From Glebionis coronaria (lineage: Eukaryota > Streptophyta > Magnoliopsida > Asterales > Asteraceae): DNA of 64,000 nucleotides. The stretch lies in NCBI GenBank assembly GCA_025667525.1, contig CM046876.1, positions 479,032,557 to 479,096,556 on the forward strand, written 5' to 3'. Below are positions 43,632 to 54,919 of this stretch, piece after piece (the first letter of the stretch is position 1; each line of letters opens with the position of its first letter). The position numbers and the translations under genes were made by a program. Under the pieces are notes generated by a model, which saw only the letters and a list, made by a program, of their open reading frames with translations, did no database searches and was not told the DNA's origin.

Positions 43632-46600
43632 TGATGTAGGTAAATCGTACACGTTTTAGAAAAAACGCGTATGTGGCAAGTATTAATCAATACGATTTAA
43701 GAAAACCGTAAAGACGAATAAATTCCAAGTTCGTTCTCGAAGGAGGTGTGTGATTATGAGTGCCAATTATATAAAATAAAAGTTTGCATTAGTGTCGTTT
43801 TTGGTTTAAAAGAGAGAAAATTAAAGACGAGCTACGACTACGATTAAACTACGACGATTTGACGTAAAACGCGAACGTAAATACGTAAAACGTGAAAAAA
43901 TTAAAAATTAAAACTAAAAATTAATTTAAAATTAAAACTAAGTCTAAAATAATATAAATAAGAATAAAAATCCAAAAAATAAATTTTAAAACCTTTTATT
44001 AATTAAATATTCAATTTTAAATGCTAATTAAAGCCCTAAAATTAAATATAATTAAGAAAAAGACCAAAATATTATTTTATTGAACAAATAACTCACTTAT
44101 ATTATTTAAAGACTAAAAAGTATTTTTTCTAAATTTTAAAAACTATTTTTCTATTTTTAAAACACTAAGAACTATTTTTAAACTAAAATAATGATTAAAA
44201 ATATTAAAGTAATGCTAAAATTAATTTGACTTTATGGAAAATCCTAAATTATATAATTGAATAGTAGAGAATTGAAAAAAGTTGAAAACAAAACTTTTTT
44301 ACACTAAAAGACAAAACAAATTTAAATTAAAACTAATTAAACTTAAATTAAATCTAAAAATTACTTAAAAAAGTGAACAGTAAAATATTTTTAAACTAAA
44401 AATCTAAATTTTTTTTTTTAATCTAGGAAAATTTTTAAAAATGAAAAATATTAAATTTTGGCACTAAAAGACAAAAACAGATAACTAAAAACTAATTAAA
44501 AATATCATTTAATCTAAAAAATAGAAAATGAACAGTAACAAGAAAATAAATTATATAGAAAAATCAGAAATAAAATAAGAAAAATAAGAAAACTAAAATC
44601 AGCTAAAAACTCCTAAAAAAGTGCACTAAAGACAAAATTTTAAAAGTCTGAAAGTGACATCTAATTCCTTTTTGTTTGTATCCCAAGCAGGGGGAAATTT
44701 TACACTAGCAGTGGGAACTTGGTTCCCACTGACAGTTATAAAAAATGGTTCTGGTGACTGTTTTGATTGTAACTTGATAATTAATTGGTTTTGCTTGGCA
44801 ACAAAGGTACCCCCATAACCAGTTGGGTTGTGGGGAGTCAGATATACAAAAAAAACACCAGTTACTTTCAAGAATCAAACACACAAGCCACAAGTAAGTT
44901 ACTGATATGCTATGTAGAGGTCTGATGAACAGTGGTCTGGTCTAAATGGCCAAATAATGAGATTCAAACTCCCAAATCTTGCTCACAATAGCACTCAACT
45001 ACCAAATACTGATTAAGAGCCATAAGTTATACCATAACCTAACAGTCTACAAGATTTAAATAAGCAAATAACTAAAACCAAGCTATTTAAAGACCTACTG
45101 ATTTTCTAGCAGGTTTTACCAATTTTGAGCAAGCAAATCTGACTTTAAGCACACCAAAATAAAAACCAACAATGACATTAACCTTCTACTAACCAATTAA
45201 GTGTGTGGGATAGATTTTTAACTGGATTCATGTCACCTATCCCAATTAAAACCCTAAACCCAAACAACCCTTAACTTACTGAAAACTAAAATTTTCAAAG
45301 AGATTTCAACCAAATCAAATCACAAGCAACTTTAATCTACTAGAATACTTATAAAACTGATAAAGAACACAAACAGATAACTACACACACAAACAGATTA
45401 AGGTAACTCTTCATACAAAACACATAAATCCTTAATACCTAATCATTTGGGTTCAAACCTATCTAACCTTGATGATTGGCTGATGCCTTCAAATACGGGG
45501 GTTATGAGGATGCTTGTGGGTGTATGTAGAGACCCTTGTTGGTGGAATCTCTAGGAGACCCAAGGGAGAACATATGCCTTCAAGTAAAATGGAAGAAAAT
45601 GGAATGAGTGAGTGACTTGTTATCCTTGAAACCCTGCACAAGCACCACAAATCCAAGAAACAAGAATTCAAGTTATATAAGCTTAACCATAAGCTGTTGT
45701 CAGCAGCTTATGGTGAGCTTATATAACAGTAAGTGTGATATAACATGAACACAAGACTTTTGAAAACTGATTTTTCACAAACCTTTTTCAAACCTTATGG
45801 AACCAAACTGAAAATTGATAAAAACTTATCACTAAACTGATTTTAACTTAATAATTCCACTTTCACTTCATTATTATGTTAACTTTAAGTTTTTGAGACT
45901 TTTTTTCAACATAAAAACATTGACACAGAAAAATGAATTTTCTGAAAAAACCTTTGATAAATGAAAACTTTTGTGAAACTTTAACTGAATTTGTAGGAAA
46001 GTAATTAAATTTAAACTAAAACAATAACTTAAAATAGAACACAACACTTGCAGGTTTTATAAATTTATACTTTAAATATTCATAAAAATAAAAAGTACAA
46101 ATGTTGGAACAAAGATACAATGCCACATACGGCTTGTATTTATACTAGCCTAGGAAGATACTAGAACCTGAATAAAATAATACAACAAGAGAAAAACCCT
46201 AAACCCTAATTGTCTTGAAAATCCAAAATTGCCCTTGGAGTCTTGGTAAAAAATCGTCCATGTGATGTTGCCAGGTTGATACAGCTGTAAGGATTTGATC
46301 TTGGCCGTTTGTTATACCTTTGGGACCAAGAAAAATCATCTAACCGTTGGTCTTGTCTGCTTTTGGTGTTTTGGGAGAAAGTGACGTTGCAGGGGACCAT
46401 TGGGGGTGTCACATTGTTGTGTTGGGATCACATTTTTGGTGTGGGATGGGTTTAGTTTATGATTAATCAACAATCCAGAAAAGGATAAACAAAAACCCTT
46501 TGTTTTGTGTTTAATTCAACCTGGGTAGTTTTAGGGTTTATGGGTTGATTAAGAGAGTGTTTAATTCGTTTTGGGGGTGGATTAATTTAAAAAATGTGTT

Positions 46601-47254
46601 ATGGAGGGAAGGTTAATTAACTGATTATTAAATCAGTTATTTAGTGGGTGGAGGGATGACGTGGAGGAAGGGAAGGTGGTGATTGGCTGGTGAGTGGTCA
46701 AAGGTGAGGTGGCAGGCGTGGGTTGGTGGATGTAGGTTATGTTGTCTGGCCATTTTGGCCCCCAATGTATCATAAACTTGCTGAATAAAGTTTTCCAGCC
46801 CACAAACTAAAACCCCTTTGTTAGATAAGTTTTTCTTTTTGCACTTTGGCCACAAAAGGTTTCTTAAACATGAACAAAGGGCTTCTCTTGTAATTTCTTC
46901 ATATTCCAAGGACTAAACTTGTATTGTCTTGATAATTTAGGGACCCAAATGCAATAGATGAGATTTGCAAGGGTATAAATTCTCAAGTCTTCAAAAGTTG
47001 AGGGACCAATCTTGCCAAATCTTCAAACTTCAAGGACTTGAATGAAAATTCATGATTCGGGTCCGGTTATTTGTTCGGCTTCGTTTCCCGTGTTTGTTTT
47101 TGCTTCATTCTTGTGATCTTTTGTTGATTTCACGATATTCGTACCTAAAATACACAATGAACAAACACAAGCATATATTCGGGTATTTGATAATATTTTA
47201 AGCGCTTTAAGCCCGATTTGGACGATGAGACTATGTATAATTACAGTATCACCA
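43632..47254 (-). repeat. Right (5') LTR of the Athila-like element
   Basis: Full 3623 bp copy: TGATGTAGG...AGTATCACCA. It includes the 257 bp lost from the left LTR. Extremely A/T-rich in 43900-44640. Small ORFs on the minus strand at 44626-44893, 46206-46412 and 46637-46909 are matched in the other LTR and look like LTR sequence rather than genes. Confidence 0.88.
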
Positions 47255-47689
47255 GTCCTTCTTTTGGACATCTTTGAGAAGTTTAATTGATTTCTTTAAC
47301 AACAATATATTTCCAGAAATTTCTAATTCCTGGATAAACAGTTGTCTTTTTTCAACAACATCTAAATCCCCATGTAATCTATCAAGTTTCATACCAAAAC
47401 TCCGATCCTCTTCAACAGATCGTTGAAAATATAATACCATTAGATCAGTCCAATTATCTCATCCAGCAGCTTCTTTCAATTCTTCACATCTAGCTAACCA
47501 CACCATTATTGGATGTTTTCTAACTTCTTTAGGTATTGTTATGGATTTAGTATGTTTCATGTATTCACCATACAATCGTTTAAATAGCATCACAGACAAT
47601 ATACCACAAATCGTATAATTGGATGGATAAAGTATTATAATGTCCACTGGATAACCAATATGGATGGCACACATACATCTATTATCCAC
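47255..47689 (-). pseudogene. Unrecognised coding exon, split by the Athila-like element
   Basis: Minus-strand frame with CAIHIGYPVDIIILYPSN, then IPKEVRKHPIMVWLARCEEL, a TGA at about 47459-47461, and on in the same frame through YFQRSVEEDRSFGMKLDRL and LLLKKSIKLLKDVQKKD at the LTR edge. The last part is helical and charged (possible coiled coil). It resumes in frame at 19584-19472 with KKNLSQMETAIN. No clear start: the frame opens at a GTG after a stop, so it may be an internal exon. Family unknown. The internal stop suggests decay before or after the insertion. Confidence 0.5.
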
Positions 47690-48394
47690 TTCTATTCAGG
47701 ATAATTCAGTGCTCTGAATATTGGTATCCATACAATCCAATAAAGTTTTAATGTATTTTAACACAAAACGCATATGTTGTATGCTATAGCAACAAAAGTT
47801 GTATTATGGTTATGCTGCACAGAATTGCGTTGTTTAAACACTATTTAAAAACGCAGATTTATAAACTGCGTTTATAAATCACAAAATTGACTCCATAATG
47901 GTGGCATAACAGTTTACACAACTCAAACTTTATGATGAGTCCTTTAACAATGTGTATCAACAATATGATCATAACTTGATAATATAAAACAATGTTTGTC
48001 ATTATAAAAAACATAATAATACAACAAATATCAATACATTGTGTTAATCAAACATAATAATTACAATCCAAATGTGCTGATACACAATTTGTTAGATCCA
48101 GTCATTCAAAATGTATCTGGTAATTGCACCATATGTAATGTTAATTATTCATCCCTTTATCTGCTGCTACTCACAAAAACATAATTGTCAAAATACTGCA
48201 GTTTACATGGAACATTTATAACACCTAGATCCTGCAATTCACATAAACATAATAAATGGGTATTTATCAGCCAAAAAAAATTATTGACATCAATCCACCT
48301 TCATATTACACAGAATTAATCGATTATAACTTTCAATGCAAAAAATTATTGACATCAATCTACCTTCATATTATTTAGGTCCATTTTTTAATCA
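47690..48394. other. A/T-rich spacer upstream of the split exon
   Basis: No ORF of note. Short reverse-complement segments with AAAACGCA/TGCGTTT occur near 47770-47880. Could hold introns of the minus-strand gene whose TATA-like site is at 48807. Confidence 0.35.
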
Positions 48395-48800
48395 TTCATG
48401 ATCATTCAATATTAGATCAATGTTGTTGCATGAATGGACCTAAATCCATTCAATTCTTGGCAACATTATTGCACGAAGGAGATTAAAGAATACAGTTTTT
48501 GGCACCAAACAGATTGCACAAACATGGATGTCGATCCATGACAATTTTGTGTTGCAAATGATGCAGAACAATGCTGTTGCATGAATGGACCTAAATCCAT
48601 CCAATTCCTGGCAGCATTAAAATGTCCAGCAATCCATAATGTTGTGCAAGCAATTAGATCAATGCTGTTGCATGAATGAACCTAAATCCATTTAATTCTT
48701 ACAATGAGATTAAGAATAGAGTTTTATAGGGATCTAGGAGATTGCACAAACATGGATGCCGAACATTGTGATTTTTGTGCTGCAGATGAGGTGTGGGGGT
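48395..48800. repeat. Degenerate duplication around a GTTGCATGAATGGACCTAAA motif
   Basis: The motif TGCATGAATGGACCTAAATC occurs near 48430 and 48580, and once more with one change near 48670. A second shared block, GATTGCACAAACATGGATG, occurs near 48511 and 48747. The order suggests a roughly 240 bp duplicated unit with a further partial copy between. The copies lie just downstream of a minus-strand TATA box. Confidence 0.65.
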
Positions 48801-48803
48801 GCT

Positions 48804-48815
48804 TATATAGGTTTT
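48804..48815 (-). promoter_or_regulatory. Minus-strand TATA box
   Basis: Minus strand ACCTATATAAGC followed by CACCCCCACACC, about 1.1 kb upstream of the split exon. The first ATG downstream gives only a ten-codon ORF, so either the duplication has ruined the first exon or that region is an untranslated leader. Confidence 0.4.
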
Positions 48816-50249
48816 GGGTTTAGAGTTAATTTAGGACAGGAGCGTCTTGGCCCATTCAAAACGCGTCTCAATAATAATGGCCATAAAAACCTTTCCTAAA
48901 TCCACTAATCCGTTTTGCATTTTTGAATTTCAAATTTTTTTGAATTTTTCTTAAACAGAGGCTGAATGTATAGAATTGTATTTTAGGAAACTGTTTTATG
49001 AGGTGTGCATTAAAAATCTTGTACATTAGTGCTAATTTAGGAAACAAATTTAATTTTTCTTTGACTTAAAATACTTGTAAGTTATTTTGGTTTATTATAT
49101 AAAATAGCTTGTTGATCCTCTGTCAATTGAGACAACTTATTCGACATTTTCAAACGTAATTGGGGACGCGTCCGTCCTAGGCAAGGAAAAAACGGAAGTC
49201 GGTTGTTGTATACTCCGGCTGTATTAGTTAACTTTGATTATGAGCATATATGCTCCGTAAACACACCAGTGATCATTGAGGTGTTACTTCAACGATATCG
49301 ATATCAGTTACACCAAATGAATCAATATCAAGATGCTCAAAAAGAACCAACACAGTTTCGATAATAAGACAGGGAAAATACCGGACATCGTACAACAAAA
49401 AGAGTATATATTAGATTTTTAGGTGTAGCAAAAAAACATGTTTAGTAGACAACCTCACAATTGTATCCTACCAAACACGTATGTTTCTTGTTTAAACAAT
49501 GTATATATATGGTATACCAAGTATTCGTCTTCATTACCATTTCTTTTCATATGATACATACAAAGCCAACACCTAATTCCATGGTATGATACAAATATCA
49601 GATACGAACCCACAAATTATGGTTAAAACTTCAAACCACGCGCGTGATGATAAAAAATTACTATGTGAAAGAAATGGTAATGCAGACGATATCATGTGGT
49701 TAAAACTTAAAACTTAGTTCAGAGCTGATGAATACGAAGTAATCACTCTATTACGTCTTTGAGAAAATGTTTACGTTCACTAATTAGGCATGCTAGAGGT
49801 ACTGATCAGTGATCACAGATACAGACATACACAAAGTGAAATATTCAGGATAATGGATTGATGCGCAACAAAGGTTTTCCAATCACCCATGATTTCTAGA
49901 GTCCTTAGACGAATCCGAAAAAGGCATGTGGGAGTGTGTAACCAGTGGAATGGAGCATAAAAGTAACACAAAGATACTAGTTTCGATCCTGTCAGTAATC
50001 AATGCAACAACATTTGTTGAACTGAATATGCTTTTGATTGAACAAGTCTAAGAATCTGACTTCACACTCACTTATACATCAAATCAAATCTCAAAGCGGG
50101 TTGATCTCAAACTTTCAATATCTGATATACATCAGTACATTACCAAAATATGTTAGAAAAAGATTGATCATAGTTATCTGTGTACAGTGACATTGACAGC
50201 TAAAGGTTCCTTTAACCCAGTAAGGGGCGCATAGTGTTCTATCAGTACG
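48816..50249. other. Intergenic region upstream of the SWEET gene
   Basis: No ORF or repeat recognised. Contains a slightly GC-richer patch (49150-49230) and many short palindromic A/T stretches. Confidence 0.4.
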
Positions 50250-50410
50250 AGCAGAAGAATTTTTTTTTTTTTTTTTTTTTTTTTGGTAACCGTGATTTTC
50301 GACTCATTGGCCGACTAATCCACGGGGTTTGAGCCCACCGCCACACAGACTCAAACCAGGTAAAGCCCTCCCTTTTCAGGAGGTTGGCGTGGCCACTTCA
50401 AGCAGAAGAA
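50250..50410 (-). mobile_element. SINE-like retroposon with poly(A) tail and 10-bp target duplication
   Basis: A 25-base T-run at 50260-50284 is a poly(A) tail read on the minus strand. The body (50285-50400, about 116 bp) is GC-richer and contains GGTTTGAGTCTG, similar to the B box of a polymerase III promoter. AGCAGAAGAA flanks it at 50250-50259 and 50401-50410, extended by TTTT/ATTTT. A target duplication plus poly(A) tail shows target-primed insertion. It may be a short SINE or a 5'-truncated one; I see no clear A box. It lies about 500 bp upstream of the SWEET start codon. Confidence 0.6.
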
Positions 50411-50799
50411 ATTTTCCTACTGAAGGACGACACATGAGGATGGATGAGTGATCATGAAACAGTCGCATAGCGTGATAGACATAAATTGCTTCCATCTATA
50501 AGAACCTGTTTAATGTTTTCCATGACGGATAATGGACCATGTACTCTCTACCTTATAACTTGTATGCCATGTTTTAGGGGGAAAATACATATGATGATTA
50601 CATATCTTTCTCAGTACATGTCCATATAATTGTCGTTCTTCACTGCACGTACACCAAAATGACAAAAACACCCTACCCAATTCTATAAATTTCTAACGCC
50701 AATGCATCCAAAATCCATTAGCATTTTTATGGCTACCTAATATATGAACCAATCCAAGTAACTGATCCGTAAACGAGCAGCTTCCTGCCAAACTATGAG

Positions 50800-50808
50800 T
50801 ATATATAG
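50800..50808 (+). promoter_or_regulatory. TATA box of the SWEET gene
   Basis: GTATATATAG about 100 bases before the ATG, giving a 5' untranslated region of about 70-80 bases. Confidence 0.5.
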
Positions 50809-50908
50809 CAGGTTCGTATTAAGTATTTAAGTCACTCGATCTCAAGCTTATATTGAATATAAAAGCATCGAGAACGAGTCTACCTAAAGACAACACAGCT
50901 TATACAAT

Positions 50909-52416
50909 ATGCTGGCCTTTTTGAATGCACAAGTCTTGGCTACCATCTTCGGCCTCTTAGGTATTACTGATATGGTGCACAATCTATATTTCACATTTGT
51001 AGCTTATCATTCACCACTGTAGACGAAATATTGAGATGCACAAGGCATCATAAATTTGCGACGAGACACATATTTTTAATACAGGCATCATAAATTTGCG
51101 ATGGCATGCCTTTTTTTTTTTAAAGTTTTACTATTGTGTTTATGTAGGTAATATCATATCGTTCTTTGTGTTCCTAGCCCCAATGTAAGTTTCACGATCT
51201 CATATTCTTGTTTTAAACTGGTACTAACATCTGATTCTTTAACAATTCTTGAGTTTTTACTCATCTGTTTCCTTAGACCAACGTTTTACAAGATTTATCG
51301 GAAGAAGTCATCAGAAGGATATCAAGCAATACCATACATGGTTGCACTCTTCAGTGCAGCCTTGTTGTTGTATTATGCTTTTCTAAAGACAAATGCCTTC
51401 ATGATCATTACCATCAACGCCTTTGGATGTTTTATCGAATTAGCTTACCTTGCAGTGTACCTGTTTTATGCCCCCAGAAGTTCCAAGGTACAAAATCAAA
51501 ACTAGTAGCATCTTTGAGCAATAGTATGTTTTTTTTCCTTAGTTTGTGTTACTAAAATTATTACCGTAATGGCATAATCTGTTAATCTATTAGAAACATT
51601 GGGTTGTATCTGAGTACTTATTCAAATTCTTACGCGTTAGATGCTAATTGCTTGTAGATATCCACGATAAAGTGTATAGCTCTATTCAATGTTGGTGGAA
51701 TTGGTGCAGTGATGGTATGTTCACTGGTATTTGTGAAAGAACGCCAAGCAAGGGTTGAAGTTGTAGGTTGGATTTGCGCTATTGTTAATCTTGCTGTGTT
51801 TGCTGCTCCTCTAAGTATCATGGTAATAGACTAATAGCTTACAATATGAACACCTTGATCGGTCGTTAGGGAATGTATAGCCATGGGTGAATAAACTTTT
51901 ATACATCTCATCAAGCCTAAACTCAAAATATGCTTCATTTATGCAGAGGAAAGTGATTAGGACCAAAAGTGTGGAGTACATGCCTTTCGGCCTCTCATTC
52001 TTTCTAACTCTTTGTGCCACTGCATGGTTCTTTTATGGCTTCTTCGTAAATGACTTCTACATAGCAGTAAGTGTGGCTCTCTTTCGTCCCTATATATTTC
52101 ATAGTAAATCTAACATGCCGATTTGGGTTGGCAGGTGCCAAATATTGCTGGATTCTTACTTGGTATAGTTCAAATGATTCTTTACGGTGTATACAAAGAT
52201 TCAGACAAGCCATTTGATAAGGACAGGACTGGGAAACCGAACAAGAAAAGCACAGACAGAGAAGATCACGAGATTGAAGTAATCGTCCGTGACACTCATC
52301 CACAGCAGCACCAACACCAGCACCAAAACCAGCACCAACACCAGCACCAAAACCAGCACCAAAACCAGCACCAAAGCCAGTACCAAAACCAGTACCAAAA
52401 CCAGCAAAACAAGTAA
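50909..52416 (+). CDS. SWEET: SWEET sugar transporter (clade III-like), six exons, 288 residues
   Basis: Exons: 50909-50960, 51148-51184, 51277-51487, 51658-51822, 51947-52066 and 52135-52416; all introns are GT-AG and phases join exactly. The 37-bp second exon is typical of SWEET genes. The protein has two MtN3/saliva repeats with seven membrane helices: [20 protein letters not shown] in helix 1, [26 protein letters not shown] (N77), then [18 protein letters not shown] and [14 protein letters not shown] (N198). N77 and N198 match the two Asn that line the sugar pocket in the family. The Trp common in helix 2 ('MLW.YY') is Leu here. Clade III members move sucrose across the plasma membrane; the clade call rests on general similarity. 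The cytosolic tail is unusually Gln/His-rich. Confidence 0.9.
52304..52409 (+). repeat. In-frame CAC-CAG/CAAAAC repeat encoding the Gln/His/Asn tail
   Basis: Imperfect units of CACCAGCACCAAAACCAG drift to TACCAAAACCAG at the end. They encode a tail of mixed HQ, NQ and finally YQNQ units up to the last codons before the stop at 52414. The opposite-strand ORF (52201-52407), rich in Leu and Val, is a shadow of this repeat. Confidence 0.9.
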
Positions 52417-52930
52417 TTTAGTTATGGGTGTCTAAGGTTACAAGAGAAGCTGCAAATCAATGAAGAAAAACTTGTGATCAATAAGTTTTTTGTTTTAAGT
52501 TTCGTTTTATTTTTGTATGTTGTTGATGATCAAATGAAGGACTAAACCACCCCTGTAGTAGGTTTAGTATCTTAAGGTAAAATAATACGTGTGTACTGTG
52601 TAGTATACAGGTTTAGTAGTATTTGTGTTTCAAAGTTGAATTATTATCAATTATAGTTTAAACTTTAAACTACAAAACAAAATAATAATCTGTGATGATT
52701 TGAGTTTTAATGTTAACAACAGAACAAATGAAGTGAACATTCTTCTGATTACCTGGAAAAGACAGAGAGTCTTTAACTCAAACATACACGAATTTTAATG
52801 TTAAAACGTCGGGAATTATCAGATATAAACAGTTTACCGGTAGAAAAATTCGATTCAATAGTTTTAAACCAGTTTATAAATAAAAAGTTAATTCTTTTTA
52901 TTAAATCAAGTTAAACTAGAAAGTGAAATA
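52417..52930. other. SWEET 3' region and spacer
   Basis: T-rich sequence after the stop, probably the 3' untranslated region. No further gene seen. Confidence 0.45.
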
Positions 52931-53374
52931 CTAGGGGTGTTTAGGATTTCTTATTTGATATAAAAGTATTCGTTTTGAAAATAAAAATTAGAGAATCAGG
53001 TTTTTAAGAACGTAATTTTAAATTATAGTGTTTGAATTTAATTATTTTGTATGATAACAGGTTATGTGTTTTGTAAATAATATTTTTTATAACTTAATAA
53101 AAAAATGTCAAAGTTGACATAAAGACAAACTAAAAAGCATTAAATAAAAAGAATAAAAAAAAGTAATTTTATAACATTATATTAAAAAGATGATGCGTTT
53201 TTCAACTGTTGGTCCTTATCACCAGTTGTAAAACCACGTTTGAAAGCTATACAAACGCGGATAATCAATTATTGAGTCAACTTTGCCAAACACTTAAAAT
53301 AAAATATTTGTGATTGCGAAACGCAATAATCAAATAGTCTGGGTTGAAACGCAGTTCCAAACACCATCTAGAAA
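52931..53374. mobile_element. MITE-like element with GGTGTTTGG-type inverted ends
   Basis: Left end GGGGTGTTTAGGATTTC and right end (plus strand) GAAACGCAGTTCCAAACACC are imperfect inverted repeats (about 10 of the first 12 bases pair). The interior is A/T-rich with short fold-back segments and no ORF. Size about 440 bp. The ends resemble those of hAT or Harbinger-type MITEs. Target duplication not clear. Confidence 0.45.
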
Positions 53375-53595
53375 GCATCCCATCTACATTGTTGTGATAC
53401 TATTATCTAAACTGATAATAGTTTTACAAAATAAATCTTGATTACAAGATTAAAACAATAGAGAATATTCATAAAAAACACACAGCTGAAAAAAAAACTT
53501 ATATACAAGAAATGAAGGTGTAAGATAGGTTTTTTTTATCAAAGTTAGAACCTTAGGCTTTGAGCCAAATTAGTCATTTGTCTTTAAAGGTCAAT
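53375..53595. other. A/T-rich spacer
   Basis: Short sequence between the MITE and the Copia remnant. It precedes a small duplication of ATAAGTTGCACCAAGGTTT (near 53597 and 53625). Confidence 0.35.
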
Positions 53596-54280
53596 CTATA
53601 AGTTGCACCAAGGTTTCATTTGAATCCATAAGTTGCACCAAGGTTTAATTTGAAGTATAGAAAAATACATAATGAGTCTTTTAGGTTTTAAATAAGATAT
53701 CACATTAGTAATATCAGATGTAATTTTAACATCCTTTAATGATATCTTATACAAATAAAATATCTTCAATTTTTTAATAAGGACATTATGTTGTAATGTA
53801 TCCAAACTCTTTGTTATGATGTTTGCAACTTGATTTGCAGTATCTACCTTAACAGTTTTAATCACACCACTCAAAAAGCATTCTCTCACAAAATAAAGAT
53901 CAATTTTAGTTCTTTCATGAAAAAACAGGGGTGACAGCTATTTTAATACTTGAATTACTGTTACAGCAAAAGATCAACACGTAAAAGATGTTCACGATGC
54001 AAGATACTACATTGCACCAAACTGCCGTTCAAAAAAAAATATTTTCACGATGTAAATCCTTTAAGATTTTCAAAATCCATATGACTTTACTGGTCACAGC
54101 AACAAGAGCTCTATACTCCGCTTGTGGATGATTTAGAGAGAGTATTTTGTTTTTTTATGTTTCCAAGAAATAATATTATCATTTAAGAAAACACAATACT
54201 CAGTAACATATTTTCTAGTACATTACACTTCCTAATCAGCATCAGAATAAGCTTTAAAAAACATACCAAGGTCCTTTAAA
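53596..54280 (-). pseudogene. Degraded Copia RNase H (end of pol)
   Basis: Read on the minus strand, three blocks of Ty1-copia RNase H are visible in different frames: an AYSDADW-like start, then EYCVFLNDNIISWKHKK, QAEYRALVAVTSKVIW and FHERTKIDLYFVRECF with a tail like 'QVANIITKSLDTLQHN'. Stops and frameshifts separate them. RT and integrase are missing upstream. An old, truncated insertion, unrelated in age to the intact Copia at 60038. Confidence 0.7.
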
Positions 54281-54545
54281 AGTTGAATATTCACGCTCCC
54301 TCTCAAAGTTGAGACGAGTTCGCAGATCCCCACCAGAGTTCCCCATTCTCCCTGTCATGAGAGGGACATGGGCTCCATAGTTATGAGCCACAAAGTCTTC
54401 GAGGTGTGCCTCGAGCGCGGGGTGGTTGTGTTGTCTTCTAGCGGTTCCAACTCAACGTCTGACTGGTGTCGAACTTTTTTTCGTGGATACAGGTAGTTTC
54501 CGTGGGTCGGGCTACATGGCCCGACTAACGACTATACACCATCAA
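54281..54545. other. GC-rich retroelement fragment ending like the Tat LTR
   Basis: An abrupt GC-rich patch. Its right end, CCGTGGGTCGGGCTACATGG and then GACTATACACCATCA, resembles the end of the Tat LTR (GGGGACTATACGTCATCA). A minus-strand frame inside reads RMGNSGGDLRTRLNFERER, reminiscent of Tat Gag (GRDLQSRLNFG in the copy at 14.6 kb). Probably a rearranged fragment of a related Tat element. Confidence 0.4.
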
Positions 54546-54847
54546 TATCCACATCGTACAACAACTAAAAGCATATATGTATAAAATCGTCTGAAAAAAG
54601 GGTTCAACCGAAAACATGAATAAAAATCGTTTAAAAACGAACCGACTAAAAGTGATAGAAATAAGTAAATCAAGCCTGATAAAAATAATTTTCTTTTTTT
54701 ATGTCCGATTAATTACTGGATACTCCTATATTGCGTGCGAGTAAGCTAAAAAGCATATCAACCGGTTCTTTTAACTTTTTATAATACTAAAGAGGGAAAA
54801 AAAGTTGGTTTAACTTTTTATGATGAAGGAGAAAAAAAAAAGTTAAG
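54546..54847. other. A/T-rich spacer
   Basis: No gene or repeat recognised. Confidence 0.4.
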
Positions 54848-54919
54848 TGGCTTCGCCCGGGTTCGAACCGGACCTTCAGTGTGTTAGACTGACGTCATAA
54901 CCAACTACACCACGAAACC
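54848..54919 (-). tRNA. tRNA-Val(AAC): tRNA-Val (anticodon AAC)
   Basis: On the minus strand the acceptor stem is GGTTTCG/CGAAGCC with one G-U pair. The D-arm region is GTGTAGTTGGTT. The anticodon stem TCAGT/ACTGA closes the loop CTAACAC, giving AAC at positions 34-36. The T arm has GGTTCGAACCC. Total 72 nt with the discriminator A; the variable loop is only about 3 nt (AGG), about two bases less than is usual for class I tRNAs. It could therefore be a pseudogene or slightly damaged copy. A short tRNA gene like this has internal promoters and stands alone. It lies about 190 bp upstream of THO4. Confidence 0.8.

Larger units (their letters stand above)
19585..47254 (-). mobile_element. Athila-like Ty3 element, non-autonomous, with nested insertions
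   Basis: LTRs begin (plus strand) TGATGTAGG at 19585 and 43632 and end ...TCATCA at 34433 and ...TCACCA at 47254. The flanking duplications GTCAT (19580-19584) and GTCCT (47255-47259) agree at 4 of 5 bases. The primer site at 43610-43627 is of the Asp type used by Athila. In element direction the order is LTR, leader, gag, protease, a further ORF region, polypurine tract, LTR. No RT, RNase H or integrase was found in the 6.6 kb of own interior. Insertions inside it are the chromovirus at 20993-32470 (in the left LTR) and a solo LTR at 37262-39878. An Athila assignment rests on Gag, the zinc-binding motif, DLGAS protease and primer site. Confidence 0.82.

Noticed and set aside
44626..44893. 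Minus-strand ORFs also found at 20658-20846
   Set aside because: They occur in both LTRs of the Athila-like element and have no recognisable product.
52201..52407. Minus-strand ORF rich in Leu and Val
   Set aside because: It is the reverse of the CAC/CAG repeat in the SWEET tail.
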